A stretch of 27,090 nucleotides of DNA from contig SKXH01000039.1 in NCBI GenBank assembly GCA_007128495.1, forward strand, positions 1 through 27,090, read 5' to 3'. Under the pieces are notes generated by a model, which was not told the origin of the DNA, did no database searches, and worked only from the letters and a program-made list of their open reading frames with translations. The DNA comes from Bacteroidota bacterium. Lineage in GTDB: Bacteria; Bacteroidota; Ignavibacteria; T3Sed10-11. Position 1 is the first letter of the stretch. Every line of letters begins with the position of its first letter. Both the position numbers and the translations under genes were made by a program. Below are positions 6,441 through 13,801 of the stretch, in pieces.

Positions 6441-6978
6441 TGAAGCATTTGAATCGTCTATTTTATTAAGAATCAAAGACGAACCGCCATTGGATGTTAA
6501 AATATGTACCCCACCTGCGTTGATGGTTTTGAAACTTATTGCCTGGGATGATAAATATCCCGAGAGAGCTGATGATGCTATCGACATTAAATATATATTA
6601 GAAACCTATATCGAAGCCGGTAATGATGATCGTTTGTATGGTGATGATAATGATCTTCATGATGATGATTTTGATTACACGAGAGCCAGCGCCCGGATTC
6701 TTGGAAGGGATATTGTTAGAGTATCATCACAGACTACAATTAATACCGTTTTACAAATTCTTGATCGGGAAACCGACGAAAATTCAGATTATAAATTGAT
6801 TACAGATATGAACCGTTCTCATGGTTCTTTTCAAGGCGAATACTTTGGTAGCACTCTGCAACTATTACAACAACTAAAAAAGGTTTACTCGAAAGAATTA
6901 CATCCTGAAACTAGGAACAACATCGAAGCACTCGAAAAACGGCTCTGGGGTGCCGTCGATAAGTTTGTAGGATTTTAA
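6421..6978 (+). CDS. AbiEii-type nucleotidyltransferase toxin, C-terminal part (frameshifted)
   Basis: A 185-residue frame carrying the rest of the AbiEii-type toxin: T-T-G-F-D-E-A-F-E-S-S-I-L-L-R (the usual sequence just after the catalytic domain), then P-P-A-L-M-V-L-K-L-I-A-W-D-D-K-Y-P-E-R-A-D-D-A-I-D-I-K-Y-I-L, the substrate-binding helix of the family, followed by an Asp-rich loop and a helical tail. The ATG at 6421 lies inside the N-terminal frame, which it overlaps by 20 bases, and no separate ribosome-binding site is obvious. It has no internal stops, so the frameshift is recent, a sequencing error, or tolerated. Joined, the two parts give about 310 residues, a normal length for the family. 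Confidence 0.78.
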   Translation: MTTTGFDEAFESSILLRIKDEPPLDVKICTPPALMVLKLIAWDDKYPERADDAIDIKYILETYIEAGNDDRLYGDDNDLHDDDFDYTRASARILGRDIVRVSSQTTINTVLQILDRETDENSDYKLITDMNRSHGSFQGEYFGSTLQLLQQLKKVYSKELHPETRNNIEALEKRLWGAVDKFVGF

Positions 6979-6988
6979 TAATACCGTA

Positions 6989-7175
6989 ATGGACCTAAAT
7001 CTCACCCACCCCTTGGAACCTCACCCCAAAAGAAGCCGTAGAACTACAAAAATCTCTTCGCTCCCGAATCCGTTTCGAAATACTCCGCAAAGAACCAAAA
7101 CTCATCGCCGATTGCGATAAATCCCAAAGATTTAAACGACAAGAACGCCAAATATGTTTATCAAGTAAATATTGA
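6989..7175 (+). pseudogene. nfi: Decayed 5' fragment of endonuclease V gene (nfi)
   Basis: Translation from ATG 6989 gives M-D-L-N-L-T-H-P, and after skipping one T at 7013 continues W-N-L-T-P-K-E-A-V-E-L-Q-K-S-L-R-S-R-I-R-F then L-I-A-D-C-D before degenerating and stopping at 7173. This matches the N-terminus of deoxyinosine-specific endonuclease V (in Thermotoga maritima the equivalent reads H-R-W-D-L-P-P-E-E-A-I-K-V-Q-N-E-L-R-K-K-I), up to the first metal-binding Asp. About 55 of some 220 residues remain, with one frameshift and no catalytic core. It lies just behind the AbiE locus, whose insertion may have broken it. No other gene is seen in 6979-7258. Confidence 0.7.
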
Positions 7176-7224
7176 CAAAAATATATTTTTTTCTTAATTT
7201 AAGACGTATTAGTCTTAATTTAAG
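7172..7224 (+). promoter_or_regulatory. Promoter with palindromic operator for the 4Fe-4S membrane protein
   Basis: TTGACA (7172-7177), a 17-bp spacer and TAATTT (7195-7200) form a good sigma-70-type promoter. Overlapping its -10 and start point is an inverted repeat TAAGAC-GTATTA-GTCTTA (7200-7217). It sits inside a longer near-duplication, CTTAATTTAAGAC (7193-7205) and GTCTTAATTTAAG (7212-7224). The position implies repression. The shape recalls sites of Rrf2-type regulators (NsrR/IscR class), but the identity of the repressor is a guess. Confidence 0.6.
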
Positions 7225-7258
7225 TTGTTATCTACTTGAAAACGCTGACATATCGAAT

Positions 7259-8431
7259 ATGAATGCTAACCAGTTTGTAGAATCATCTCCGGATGTACTC
7301 GAGATCAAACATAACCGTGTCACAGTAAATACCGGTGATCCTTCACCTCGGGTGAAAAAAATTCCTCCTGAGCTTCGTAAAAAGAAAATCGATTTTTCAT
7401 CCGAACCGAATCTTATCAAACGATTTATATGGCGTTTGAAAGAAGATCCGAATTTCCTCCGCTCAACCGTACAGCTTGCATTTGTATTGCTGTGCATCTG
7501 GATCGGATACGAATTTCATCTCTTTGTAAAATGGGGAATGTCCGGCGGCGATGCACCGTTCGTCGAACGGCCGCCCGGTGTTGACGGATTCCTACCTATT
7601 GCATCGTTGATGGGATTGCTCCATTGGTTATATACCGGTACCGTAAACACGATACATCCGGCAGGTGTTTTCATTTTCATCGCTATTGTCGGGATCGGTT
7701 TGCTATTCAAGAAATCGTTTTGCAGTTGGATGTGTCCTATCGGAACATTAAGTGAATCACTCTGGATGTTTGGGGAAAAAATATTCGGCAGGAATATCAA
7801 TGTGCCGCGATGGCTCGATTATCCATTACGATCATTGAAATATCTCATCTTATTTTACTTCCTCTGGGCAATCTTCGGCATGAGCGCTCAGGTGCTCGAA
7901 GCATTTCTATACAGCCCGTATAACCGTGTTTCCGACATTAAGATGTATTTGTTTTTTTCCGATATGTCAAACTTCGCCCTCACGGTTATTCTGATACTCG
8001 TTATCGGATCTGTTGTCATAAAAAACTTCTGGTGCCGCTATTTGTGTCCCTACGGTGCGCTGCTCGGTTCATTAAGCTGGCTCAGCCCGGTAAAGATCAC
8101 ACGAAATAAATCTACCTGCATCGATTGTGAGTTGTGTACACGAGCGTGTCCGTCGAACGTTAAAGTACATAAAGCGAATAAAGTACACAGCGACGAGTGT
8201 ATGGCGTGTATGAGCTGCGTGCAGGCGTGCCCGGTAAAAAATTGTCTTGAATTGAAAACAACCGTTACCAACACCCGGGTACCGAATATTGTTTTTGCCT
8301 CGTTGATCGTCGGTGTGTTTGTCGCAATTACCGGATTAGCAATGTTGATGGGAACATGGCAGAATGATATTCCGAAAGATGAGTACAAACACCATTTTGA
8401 GAATATACACCGGCCTATGTACGATCATTGA
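7259..8431 (+). CDS. NapH/NosR-like membrane 4Fe-4S protein
   Basis: A 390-residue integral membrane electron-transfer protein. After a roughly 70-residue cytosolic N-terminus there are about five transmembrane segments. Two of them border the paired motifs F-C-S-W-M-C-P-I-G and W-C-R-Y-L-C-P-Y-G (CxxxCP) that mark the NapH/NosR/CcoG-type polyferredoxins. A ferredoxin domain follows with C-I-D-C-E-L-C-T-R-A-C-P and C-M-A-C-M-S-C-V-Q-A-C-P, binding two 4Fe-4S clusters, and a last membrane helix ends the protein. It lacks the C-terminal Ig-like domain of CcoG and the FMN domain of NosR. The frame is open from TTG 7172, but that codon is part of the -35 box, so ATG 7259 is chosen despite a poor ribosome-binding site. 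It likely passes electrons from the quinone pool; the partner is not in the window. Confidence 0.82.
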   Translation: MNANQFVESSPDVLEIKHNRVTVNTGDPSPRVKKIPPELRKKKIDFSSEPNLIKRFIWRLKEDPNFLRSTVQLAFVLLCIWIGYEFHLFVKWGMSGGDAPFVERPPGVDGFLPIASLMGLLHWLYTGTVNTIHPAGVFIFIAIVGIGLLFKKSFCSWMCPIGTLSESLWMFGEKIFGRNINVPRWLDYPLRSLKYLILFYFLWAIFGMSAQVLEAFLYSPYNRVSDIKMYLFFSDMSNFALTVILILVIGSVVIKNFWCRYLCPYGALLGSLSWLSPVKITRNKSTCIDCELCTRACPSNVKVHKANKVHSDECMACMSCVQACPVKNCLELKTTVTNTRVPNIVFASLIVGVFVAITGLAMLMGTWQNDIPKDEYKHHFENIHRPMYDH

Positions 8432-8446
8432 TTGAGTGGGGTTCAC

Positions 8447-8890
8447 CTAATGATATCGAATGACAGGAATTAAAGCTGCGTCAAATTCATGCATTTGATC
8501 ATGACCGAGTGTATGGCTGACCTCTTTAGTGCTCTGTATGCGCTCGAGCAAATAATTTACATCTAACCCCAAAAACCTTGGTTGAAATAGCTCCAACTTA
8601 CTGATCGCCCGCTCTGAGTGTTTTATCACTCCATGATATTTATGATTGTATAATTGATGAAACGCCGCGGTCATATGTATTAACCCCTGAAAAAACAAAC
8701 GGTTCGGCTCCCATTTACGTTTCCATACTTCCTCCCACGCTTCGTGGGCGTGCCAGAATCTTCCGGTATTGAATAAATTTATTCCTTCTTCAAACTCACT
8801 CCAATCCTGCAGCGTCATTACCGGTTCAGTAAGCTGTTCTCTTTGGACGGTTTTCGGGTTGTATTTCGGAGGATACTTTCTCGGGTGCAT
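8447..8890 (-). CDS. DUF309-family protein
   Basis: A 147-residue cytosolic helical protein of the DUF309 family, recognised by F-E-E-G-I-N-L-F-N-T-G-R-F-W-H-A-H-E-A-W-E-E-V-W-K (about residues 32-56), with the H-E-x-W-E motif, and by F-F-Q-G-L-I-H-M-T-A-A-F-H-Q. Conserved His and Glu residues suggest a metal or ligand site, but no activity has been established for the family to my knowledge. ATG 8890 is chosen over the adjacent TTG. No Shine-Dalgarno is visible, and ATG 8818 (M-T-L-Q-D-W) is an alternative. It is convergent with the 4Fe-4S gene (15-base gap, no terminator seen) and divergent from the AbgT transporter. Confidence 0.8.
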   Translation of the reverse strand: MHPRKYPPKYNPKTVQREQLTEPVMTLQDWSEFEEGINLFNTGRFWHAHEAWEEVWKRKWEPNRLFFQGLIHMTAAFHQLYNHKYHGVIKHSERAISKLELFQPRFLGLDVNYLLERIQSTKEVSHTLGHDQMHEFDAALIPVIRYH

Positions 8891-8968
8891 CAATGTAATT
8901 TGATTTTGTGTACCGGTTCTTATATATTAAAAAATTTATGCACCTACTGTAGCGGAGATACTTTGGCG

Positions 8969-8996
8969 TTGACACGAATTTTTATTAATCAATAAT
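8969..8996 (+). promoter_or_regulatory. Promoter of the AbgT transporter gene
   Basis: TTGACA (8969-8974), a 16-bp spacer and AATAAT (8991-8996) lie upstream of the ATG at 9016. The predicted untranslated leader is only about a dozen bases and has just an A-rich weak ribosome-binding site. No operator-like repeat is seen in this 125-base divergent gap. Confidence 0.5.
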
Positions 8997-9015
8997 CAAC
9001 AAAAAAAGAATATCT

Positions 9016-10578
9016 ATGTCAAACAACAATAAAGATAAAAACGAAAAGCGAAGTTTATTTCTCCGGTTTCTCGACGGTATAGAATACATCGGGAATAAGC
9101 TTCCGCATCCGGCCACGTTATTTGCAATGTTTGCATTTCTTGTCCTGCTTCTTTCCGGCGTATTTGCTACGATGGATTTAGTTGTCGAACATCCCACCAC
9201 CGGGGAGGAAATTCGCCCCGTGAGCCTGCTGACCGGTGAGGGGGTACGGATGATAGTGGAAAATATGGTGGTAAACTTTACATCCTTTCTCCCCCTCGGC
9301 GTGGTCCTTGTTGCTATGCTCGGTGTCGGTGTCGCAGAGGGATCCGGATTTATGGGAGCGGGGCTTCGCGCCATTGTGTTGTCGGCCCCTTCACGGCTGA
9401 TTACGATCGTTACGGTATTTGCAGGAGTCCTTTCAAACGCGGCATCCGAGGTGGGATATGTTGTTATCGTTCCCCTGGGCGCAGTAATCTTTCTTGCTTT
9501 CGGCAGGCATCCGATGGCGGGCCTTGCCGCCGCCTTTGCCGGTGTATCCGGCGGATACAGTGCAAACTTTGTGCTCGGCACCATTGACCCGCTTCTTGCC
9601 GGTTTATCTCAGGAAACCGCCCGTATTATCGATCCGGCATATACCGTCAATCCCGCGGCGAATTATTACTTCATGATCGCTTCAGTATTCGTCATCACCG
9701 CTATCGGTACAATTATAACGGAAAAGATTGTCGAACCGCGGCTCGGTAAATACACCGGAACGCCGGATGTCGACCCGACAAAAGAAGATGATGAAAACGG
9801 GATGCAGCAATTAACCCCTATGGAGAAAAAGGGGTTGTGGTCTGCATTGTTTAGTTTTTTAATCCTGGCCGGGCTTGTTCTCTGGGCGTTGATCCCCGAA
9901 GACGGCATTTTACGCGATCCGGAAACGGGTGGTATTCTCCATTCACCTTTTCTTGACGGGATTGTCGCGTTCATTTTCATTGCGTTTCTCGTACCGGGTA
10001 TCACCTATGGTTTTGTAACGGGAAAGTTTAAAAACGACAGCGATGTTATCAACTCAATGGGTAAAACGATAGGTACACTTGGTGTTTATATTGTGTTGGT
10101 TTTCTTCGCAGCACAATTTGTGGCATATTTTGGATGGACAAATCTCGGATTGATTCTTGCTATAAAAGGTGCAGAGGGATTGCAAGCTGTCGGTCTGACG
10201 GGATATACACTCATTTTTGCATTTATGATCGTGTCGGCTATTATTAATATGTTTATGGGAAGCGCCTCTGCAAAATGGGCAATCATGGCGCCGGTTTTCG
10301 TACCGATGTTTATGCTGGTCGGTTTTTCACCGGAGCTTACCCAGCTCGCCTACCGTATCGGCGATTCGACAACAAACATCATCACACCGATGATGTCATA
10401 CTTTGCATTAATAGTTGCGTTTGCACAAAAATATGATAAGAGCTATGGTATCGGTACAATTATTGCAACGATGCTTCCTTATTCGATCGGGTTTTTTCTC
10501 GTGTGGTCGGTGATGGTGATCGTTTGGTTAATTATCGGTTTGCCGATAGGTCCGGGTTCGGAGATATATTATCCATAA
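9016..10578 (+). CDS. AbgT-family transporter
   Basis: A 520-residue multi-spanning inner-membrane transporter of the AbgT family. Known members include the p-aminobenzoyl-glutamate importer AbgT and MtrF, a sulfonamide-related exporter. Family sequences visible are the opening L-D-G-I-E-Y-I-G-N-K-L-P-H-P-A-T-L-F (about 16-33), F-T-S-F-L-P-L-G-V-V-L-V-A-M-L-G-V-G-V-A-E-G-S-G (hairpin region), G-G-Y-S-A-N-F-V-L-G-T-I-D-P-L-L-A-G, and the late G-S-A-S-A-K-W-A-I-M-A-P-V-F-V-P-M-F and G-D-S-T-T-N-I-I-T-P-M-M-S-Y. Length and order of motifs are those of an intact transporter. It stands alone, with its own promoter, and ends at a strong terminator. Whether it imports or exports, and which substrate, cannot be read from sequence. 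Confidence 0.9.
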   Translation: MSNNNKDKNEKRSLFLRFLDGIEYIGNKLPHPATLFAMFAFLVLLLSGVFATMDLVVEHPTTGEEIRPVSLLTGEGVRMIVENMVVNFTSFLPLGVVLVAMLGVGVAEGSGFMGAGLRAIVLSAPSRLITIVTVFAGVLSNAASEVGYVVIVPLGAVIFLAFGRHPMAGLAAAFAGVSGGYSANFVLGTIDPLLAGLSQETARIIDPAYTVNPAANYYFMIASVFVITAIGTIITEKIVEPRLGKYTGTPDVDPTKEDDENGMQQLTPMEKKGLWSALFSFLILAGLVLWALIPEDGILRDPETGGILHSPFLDGIVAFIFIAFLVPGITYGFVTGKFKNDSDVINSMGKTIGTLGVYIVLVFFAAQFVAYFGWTNLGLILAIKGAEGLQAVGLTGYTLIFAFMIVSAIINMFMGSASAKWAIMAPVFVPMFMLVGFSPELTQLAYRIGDSTTNIITPMMSYFALIVAFAQKYDKSYGIGTIIATMLPYSIGFFLVWSVMVIVWLIIGLPIGPGSEIYYP

Positions 10579-10581
10579 AAT

Positions 10582-10616
10582 AAAAAAGGGGCTTCCTTTT
10601 GGGGGCCCCCTTTTTT
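10582..10616. terminator. Bidirectional intrinsic terminator between abgT-type gene and yidC
   Basis: AAAAAAGGGG (10582-10591) pairs with CCCCTTTTTT (10607-10616) around a 15-nt loop; an alternative pairing uses the G and C runs of the loop. A-tract on one side and T-tract on the other make it suitable for both converging genes, the transporter (ends 10578) and yidC (ends 10633). Confidence 0.88.
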
Positions 10617-10632
10617 ACATCTACAATATCCG

Positions 10633-12456
10633 TTACTTCTTCATCTTTTTCTTCGCTTCAGCCATCTTCATTTGTTTTTCCATTGCCCCAAAGAAACCGC
10701 CCGATTTTTTCTTCTTCGGGTCTACTTTACGCAGCGGTTCGTCACCGTGTTTTTTATTCACCAAATATTGTTGACCGACCGTCAGGAGATTAAACATAAA
10801 ATAATACAAATTCAAACCTGCGGGGAATATCGTGAATAAGAATGTCAGCACCACAGGAAGTATATATACCAATGCCTGTTGCCGCGGATCCTTCATAGTC
10901 ATTTTTTGTTGAATGAACAACGTTACCCCCATCAACAACGCCAGACCGCTTAAATAATCCGCTCCTAAAATCGGAATACTAAATGGTAGATCGATGATAC
11001 GATCCGGAACCGATAGGTCGGTGATCCAGAATGCGAACGGTTCCTGTCTGACCTCGATCGTCGACCGGAAGACAGTAAAGAGAGCGATCAGGATCGGCAG
11101 CTGGGGCAACATTGGTAAACAACCGCTTGCAGGATTGACTCCATAATCCTGATATAGCTTCATTACCTCACGGTTCATTTTCTGGGGATCGTCCTTATAT
11201 TGCTCACGCAGCTCCGTCATCATAGGTTGAAGCTTTTGCATCCTGGTCATCGATCTCATTTGCTTCTTTGTTAACGGATGCATCACAATTTTGATCAATA
11301 TGGAGAAGACGATAATGACAAGTCCGAAATTCGCTATAAATGAGTTTAAGAATTTAAGCAGCGGAAGTATCAAGTACTCCGATATCGGCCGTATCAGCCA
11401 GAACCCCAGGGAAAGCATTTTATCCAATCCGACATCGTAACTGCGGAGTAAGTTATATTCCATCGGGCCGATAAAAACGGATATTTCCGAAGTTTCGATA
11501 TTCCGTGCCCTGAAGGGCATTCGTAATGCGACACCATAATTTTCTTTCGGATCATCGTTGTCAATTCTGACTCTCCGGCCGGAAAGATAAGCTCCGTCAG
11601 CCGTCTGCACTTCCGTATCCGGTATTAACGACAGGGCGAAATATTTATTTCGCATTCCAACCCAGTCGGTCCTCCCGCTAAATGATGCCGAATAATTCTC
11701 ATCAAATCTTTTTGCCTCAAGTTTTTCGAGTTCACCCCCCATATATGCGTACGCGGCGGCAAACTCTGCCTCGTTAGAGACATCCCGTTCCGTTAACAGT
11801 ATCCCATTATCCCATACTATCTCATATTCGAAATTGGCGACGATGTCGTGCATCTCGATGAATTCATACCGCACATCAAAATCATACCGGTTATTGTGAA
11901 ACGTATAAATTTTCCTCAGCTTCCGCTCATCTTCGATAGGTAAAGTAAAGGTAAGCGTAACGGTCTCTTCATCGGCGGGTATCAATACATCCCGATCATC
12001 GAAATCCGCTTCAAAAAATAGGTCGCGTGTTTCTATTACTCTGCCGTCGCTTGAAGTAAAAAGTATTGAAAGATCTCCCCGGGCGGCTTCATCTATCAAC
12101 TGGACGGGCCTACCGTCCCATGTAACATATTCCGTCAGCTCGTATTGTGTGAGTATTCCTCCGTGGGTTGTCAATCTGACCTTATAGAGATCGGTATTGA
12201 CCGTAACAACTTTCTCTTCTCCTTCAACTAAGTGTGAAAACCATCTGCCCAGATCCCGTTCGGGCTCCGGTTCTTCAGGTACCTCTGTAATTTCCGGATC
12301 TTCAGGGTCGTCGGGGCGCGGTTCCGGCCGTTCTACCTCCGCTGGATCATCCGGGTCCGGCGGCATCTCCTCCGGAGGCGGAGGTGTATGCATCCACATC
12401 CAGACTATAAGGACTATTCCTATAAGTACAAAGCCGATTGTTTCTTGTCGACCCAT
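10633..12456 (-). CDS. yidC: Membrane protein insertase YidC
   Basis: A 607-residue YidC/Oxa1 insertase, which inserts and folds inner-membrane proteins with or without Sec. N-terminal anchor helix at about residues 5-22; a Pro/Glu/Asp-rich linker (about 24-70, with runs such as P-P-P-P-E-E-M-P-P-D-P-D-D-P); a large periplasmic beta domain to about 340; then the conserved five-helix core from L-I-L-P-L-L-K-F-L. The core includes I-K-I-V-M-H-P-L-T-K-K-Q (the groove Arg of E. coli is Lys here), N-P-A-S-G-C-L-P-M-L-P-Q-L-P-I-L-I-A-L and F-P-A-G-L-N-L-Y-Y. The C-terminus is Lys-rich, as expected for ribosome contact. It follows yidD by 23 bases at the end of an rpmH-rnpA-yidD-yidC operon. The acidic proline linker is longer than usual. 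Confidence 0.97.
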   Translation of the reverse strand: MGRQETIGFVLIGIVLIVWMWMHTPPPPEEMPPDPDDPAEVERPEPRPDDPEDPEITEVPEEPEPERDLGRWFSHLVEGEEKVVTVNTDLYKVRLTTHGGILTQYELTEYVTWDGRPVQLIDEAARGDLSILFTSSDGRVIETRDLFFEADFDDRDVLIPADEETVTLTFTLPIEDERKLRKIYTFHNNRYDFDVRYEFIEMHDIVANFEYEIVWDNGILLTERDVSNEAEFAAAYAYMGGELEKLEAKRFDENYSASFSGRTDWVGMRNKYFALSLIPDTEVQTADGAYLSGRRVRIDNDDPKENYGVALRMPFRARNIETSEISVFIGPMEYNLLRSYDVGLDKMLSLGFWLIRPISEYLILPLLKFLNSFIANFGLVIIVFSILIKIVMHPLTKKQMRSMTRMQKLQPMMTELREQYKDDPQKMNREVMKLYQDYGVNPASGCLPMLPQLPILIALFTVFRSTIEVRQEPFAFWITDLSVPDRIIDLPFSIPILGADYLSGLALLMGVTLFIQQKMTMKDPRQQALVYILPVVLTFLFTIFPAGLNLYYFMFNLLTVGQQYLVNKKHGDEPLRKVDPKKKKSGGFFGAMEKQMKMAEAKKKMKK

Positions 12457-12479
12457 TTAACCTCCAAATTCCTCAAATT

Positions 12480-12716
12480 CTAAGTTGTTCTTGTCTCATC
12501 ATCTTCAGGGATCACCGGATCAAATCCACCCGGATGAAACGGATGACATCGCAACAAGCGGGTGACCGTCATCCACGTACCCCGCATCACGCCGTATGTA
12601 TCGTATGCCTGTTTTGAATATTCTGAACACGACGGATAAAATCGACACGACTTCGGGAGAATCGGTGAGATAACGAGCTGGTACGCTTTTATTAAATATA
12701 TAAAAATATACTTCAT
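12480..12716 (-). CDS. yidD: YidD, membrane protein insertion efficiency factor
   Basis: A 78-residue YidD protein: N-terminal amphipathic or hydrophobic helix (Y-L-I-K-A-Y-Q-L-V-I-S-P), then the invariant C-R-F-Y-P-S-C-S-E-Y-S and R-L-L-R-C-H-P-F-H-P-G-G-F-D-P-V-P-like signature (here H-P-G-G-F-D-P-V-I-P), with three conserved cysteines. It assists YidC-dependent insertion at the membrane. The start codon overlaps the rnpA stop in a four-base ATGA arrangement, so translation is coupled. The length is normal. Confidence 0.96.
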   Translation of the reverse strand: MKYIFIYLIKAYQLVISPILPKSCRFYPSCSEYSKQAYDTYGVMRGTWMTVTRLLRCHPFHPGGFDPVIPEDDETRTT

Positions 12717-13168
12717 TTCTCAGACCCCTCTTTGATCCGGTCTTTCAATAATTCAACAGAACGAATCATATCCGGCAGCACATCAGACAGTTTCATATAG
12801 CGCGGAATTTTACCTGCTTTGCCACGGTATATGAAAAGTACATCCATATAAGATCGTTTTTTTTGTAATTGTTCCACAAGCATAGGTTTGTGAATCCTAA
12901 ATGATTCCCGCATAAGACGTTTTAAGCGGTTACGGTCTACCGCCTTCCGAACTCTACGCTGTGGAACCGAGACCCCGACCCGGATAGCTGACCGTGAGAT
13001 TTCACTGCGAATATTTTCAATTACATAATAACACTGAATTATTCCGGCTTTTAGAACCTTTCCGGAATAAATAATACGCTGATATTGTTTTTCGCCCCGG
13101 AGGATTTCATTTCGCTTTAAACTGTACCGGACCGGCTGGCTGCTTCCTGATAAGTTTTTCTTTACCAC
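12713..13168 (-). CDS. rnpA: Ribonuclease P protein component
   Basis: A 151-residue basic protein subunit of RNase P, which binds the catalytic RNA and helps mature tRNA 5' ends. Visible are L-K-R-N-E-I-L-R-G-E-K-Q-Y-Q-R-I (N-terminal helix), R-V-G-V-S-V-P-Q-R-R-V-R-K-A-V-D-R-N-R-L-K-R-L-M-R-E (the R-N-R motif, about residues 65-90), and a beta strand D-V-L-F-I-Y-R-G. The start is a GTG at 13168 without a clear Shine-Dalgarno; the family homology begins around residue 14. It lies 48 bases after rpmH and overlaps yidD by four bases. The C-terminal extension after residue 125 is somewhat long. Confidence 0.94.
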   Translation of the reverse strand: MVKKNLSGSSQPVRYSLKRNEILRGEKQYQRIIYSGKVLKAGIIQCYYVIENIRSEISRSAIRVGVSVPQRRVRKAVDRNRLKRLMRESFRIHKPMLVEQLQKKRSYMDVLFIYRGKAGKIPRYMKLSDVLPDMIRSVELLKDRIKEGSEK

Positions 13169-13216
13169 ACGCGGATGGGATGATTATAGTGAGTGAATGA
13201 CAACGCTGATTACGTG

Positions 13217-13360
13217 TTAATTATCACTCACAGACAATCGCTTCCGCCCCTTTGCACGCCGCCGTGCAAGCACTTTTCGCCCGGTAGCGCTTTTCATTCG
13301 TGCGCGAAATCCGTGTTTATTTTTCCGTTTTCGTATACTCGGCTGAAATGTTCTTTTCAT
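13217..13360 (-). CDS. rpmH: Large ribosomal subunit protein bL34
   Basis: A 47-residue highly basic protein read on the reverse strand. It begins M-K-R-T-F-Q-P-S-I-R-K-R-K-N-K-H-G-F-R and continues R-M-K-S-A-T-G-R-K-V-L-A-R-R-R-A-K-G-R-K-R-L, an unmistakable bL34. AGAGGTG lies upstream of the ATG. It heads the rpmH-rnpA-yidD-yidC operon running away from dnaA, the conserved layout at many bacterial origins. The final S-V-S-D-N tail resembles Balneolota/Rhodothermota-type L34, a weak hint to lineage. Confidence 0.97.
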   Translation of the reverse strand: MKRTFQPSIRKRKNKHGFRARMKSATGRKVLARRRAKGRKRLSVSDN

Positions 13361-13404
13361 TGACCGCACCTCTTCAATCTTATTTGGGAATTTACAGAAC
13401 TTCT

Positions 13405-13433
13405 AATATATGTATTCCTGAGCGAAAAATCAA
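13405..13433 (-). promoter_or_regulatory. Promoter of the rpmH operon
   Basis: Reading the reverse strand, TTGATT (13433-13428), a 17-bp spacer and TATATT (13410-13405) stand about 45 bases before the rpmH start. The same hexamers occur at the arsR promoter, supporting a sigma-70-like consensus in this organism. Confidence 0.65.
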
Positions 13434-13801
13434 TATATTATTTTTTAAAAATAACCCTTTTGGGCTATTGCTAAACAAAAATCCTCTTAGTATCATACAG
13501 TATGAAAAGCAGGGATTACCCCTGTTAATAAGGTGTGGATAACAGGGCGGCTATAACCCAAAGATATTTAACATCTTTCCGCCCATCTCCTGTTCACACC
13601 TTTTGACCACCTGAATTTACAGCATATTGTTGAAAAACTCAATAAAAACAAATGTTTAAAAGTCTCCATATTTGCCTTTATCCTTTTATATTTTAGCGGT
13701 TTCAGAGCGCCGGTGTTAAAAACTCGGTTTTGGTGTGGATAACTTTTTAAATTTTGTGGATAATTTCACAACATATATTTAACTAACAACTCTAATTTAT
13801 T
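13434..13801. other. oriC: Replication origin region, rpmH-dnaA side (DnaA boxes, hairpins)
   Basis: This gap between divergent rpmH and dnaA holds three perfect DnaA boxes of form TGTGGATAA at 13534-13542, 13734-13742 and 13755-13763, all in one orientation. Just after the first box is a compound hairpin: GGGCGG (13545-13550) with CCGCCC (13579-13584), and inside it AAAGAT (13560-13565) with ATCTTT (13573-13578). A second hairpin, AATAACCC/GGGCTATT (13450-13469, one G-U pair), lies nearer rpmH. No coding sequence was found here. Position next to dnaA and box density make it part of oriC. Confidence 0.8.
13755..13779 (+). promoter_or_regulatory. dnaA promoter overlapped by a DnaA box
   Basis: TATATT at 13774-13779 is a good -10 for dnaA (start 13802). 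The -35 region is weak (around 13751-13758) and coincides with the DnaA box 13755-13763, with a second box 12 bp further up. DnaA binding here would be expected to repress dnaA, the usual autoregulation. Confidence 0.5.

Noticed and set aside
7172..7258. Upstream TTG start for the 4Fe-4S protein
   Set aside because: The TTG is the first codon-sized part of the -35 box TTGACA and would require translation of the operator.
8985..9584. 199-codon frame opposite the AbgT transporter
   Set aside because: Entirely antisense to a clear membrane transporter, with no start signal or recognisable domain.
12197..12460. Ser/Gly-rich 87-codon frame opposite yidC
   Set aside because: It is the complement of the Pro/Glu/Asp-rich linker of YidC; low-complexity mirror, not a gene.
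13300..13542. 80-codon + strand frame over rpmH and the origin
   Set aside because: It is antisense to rpmH and crosses its promoter and a DnaA box.
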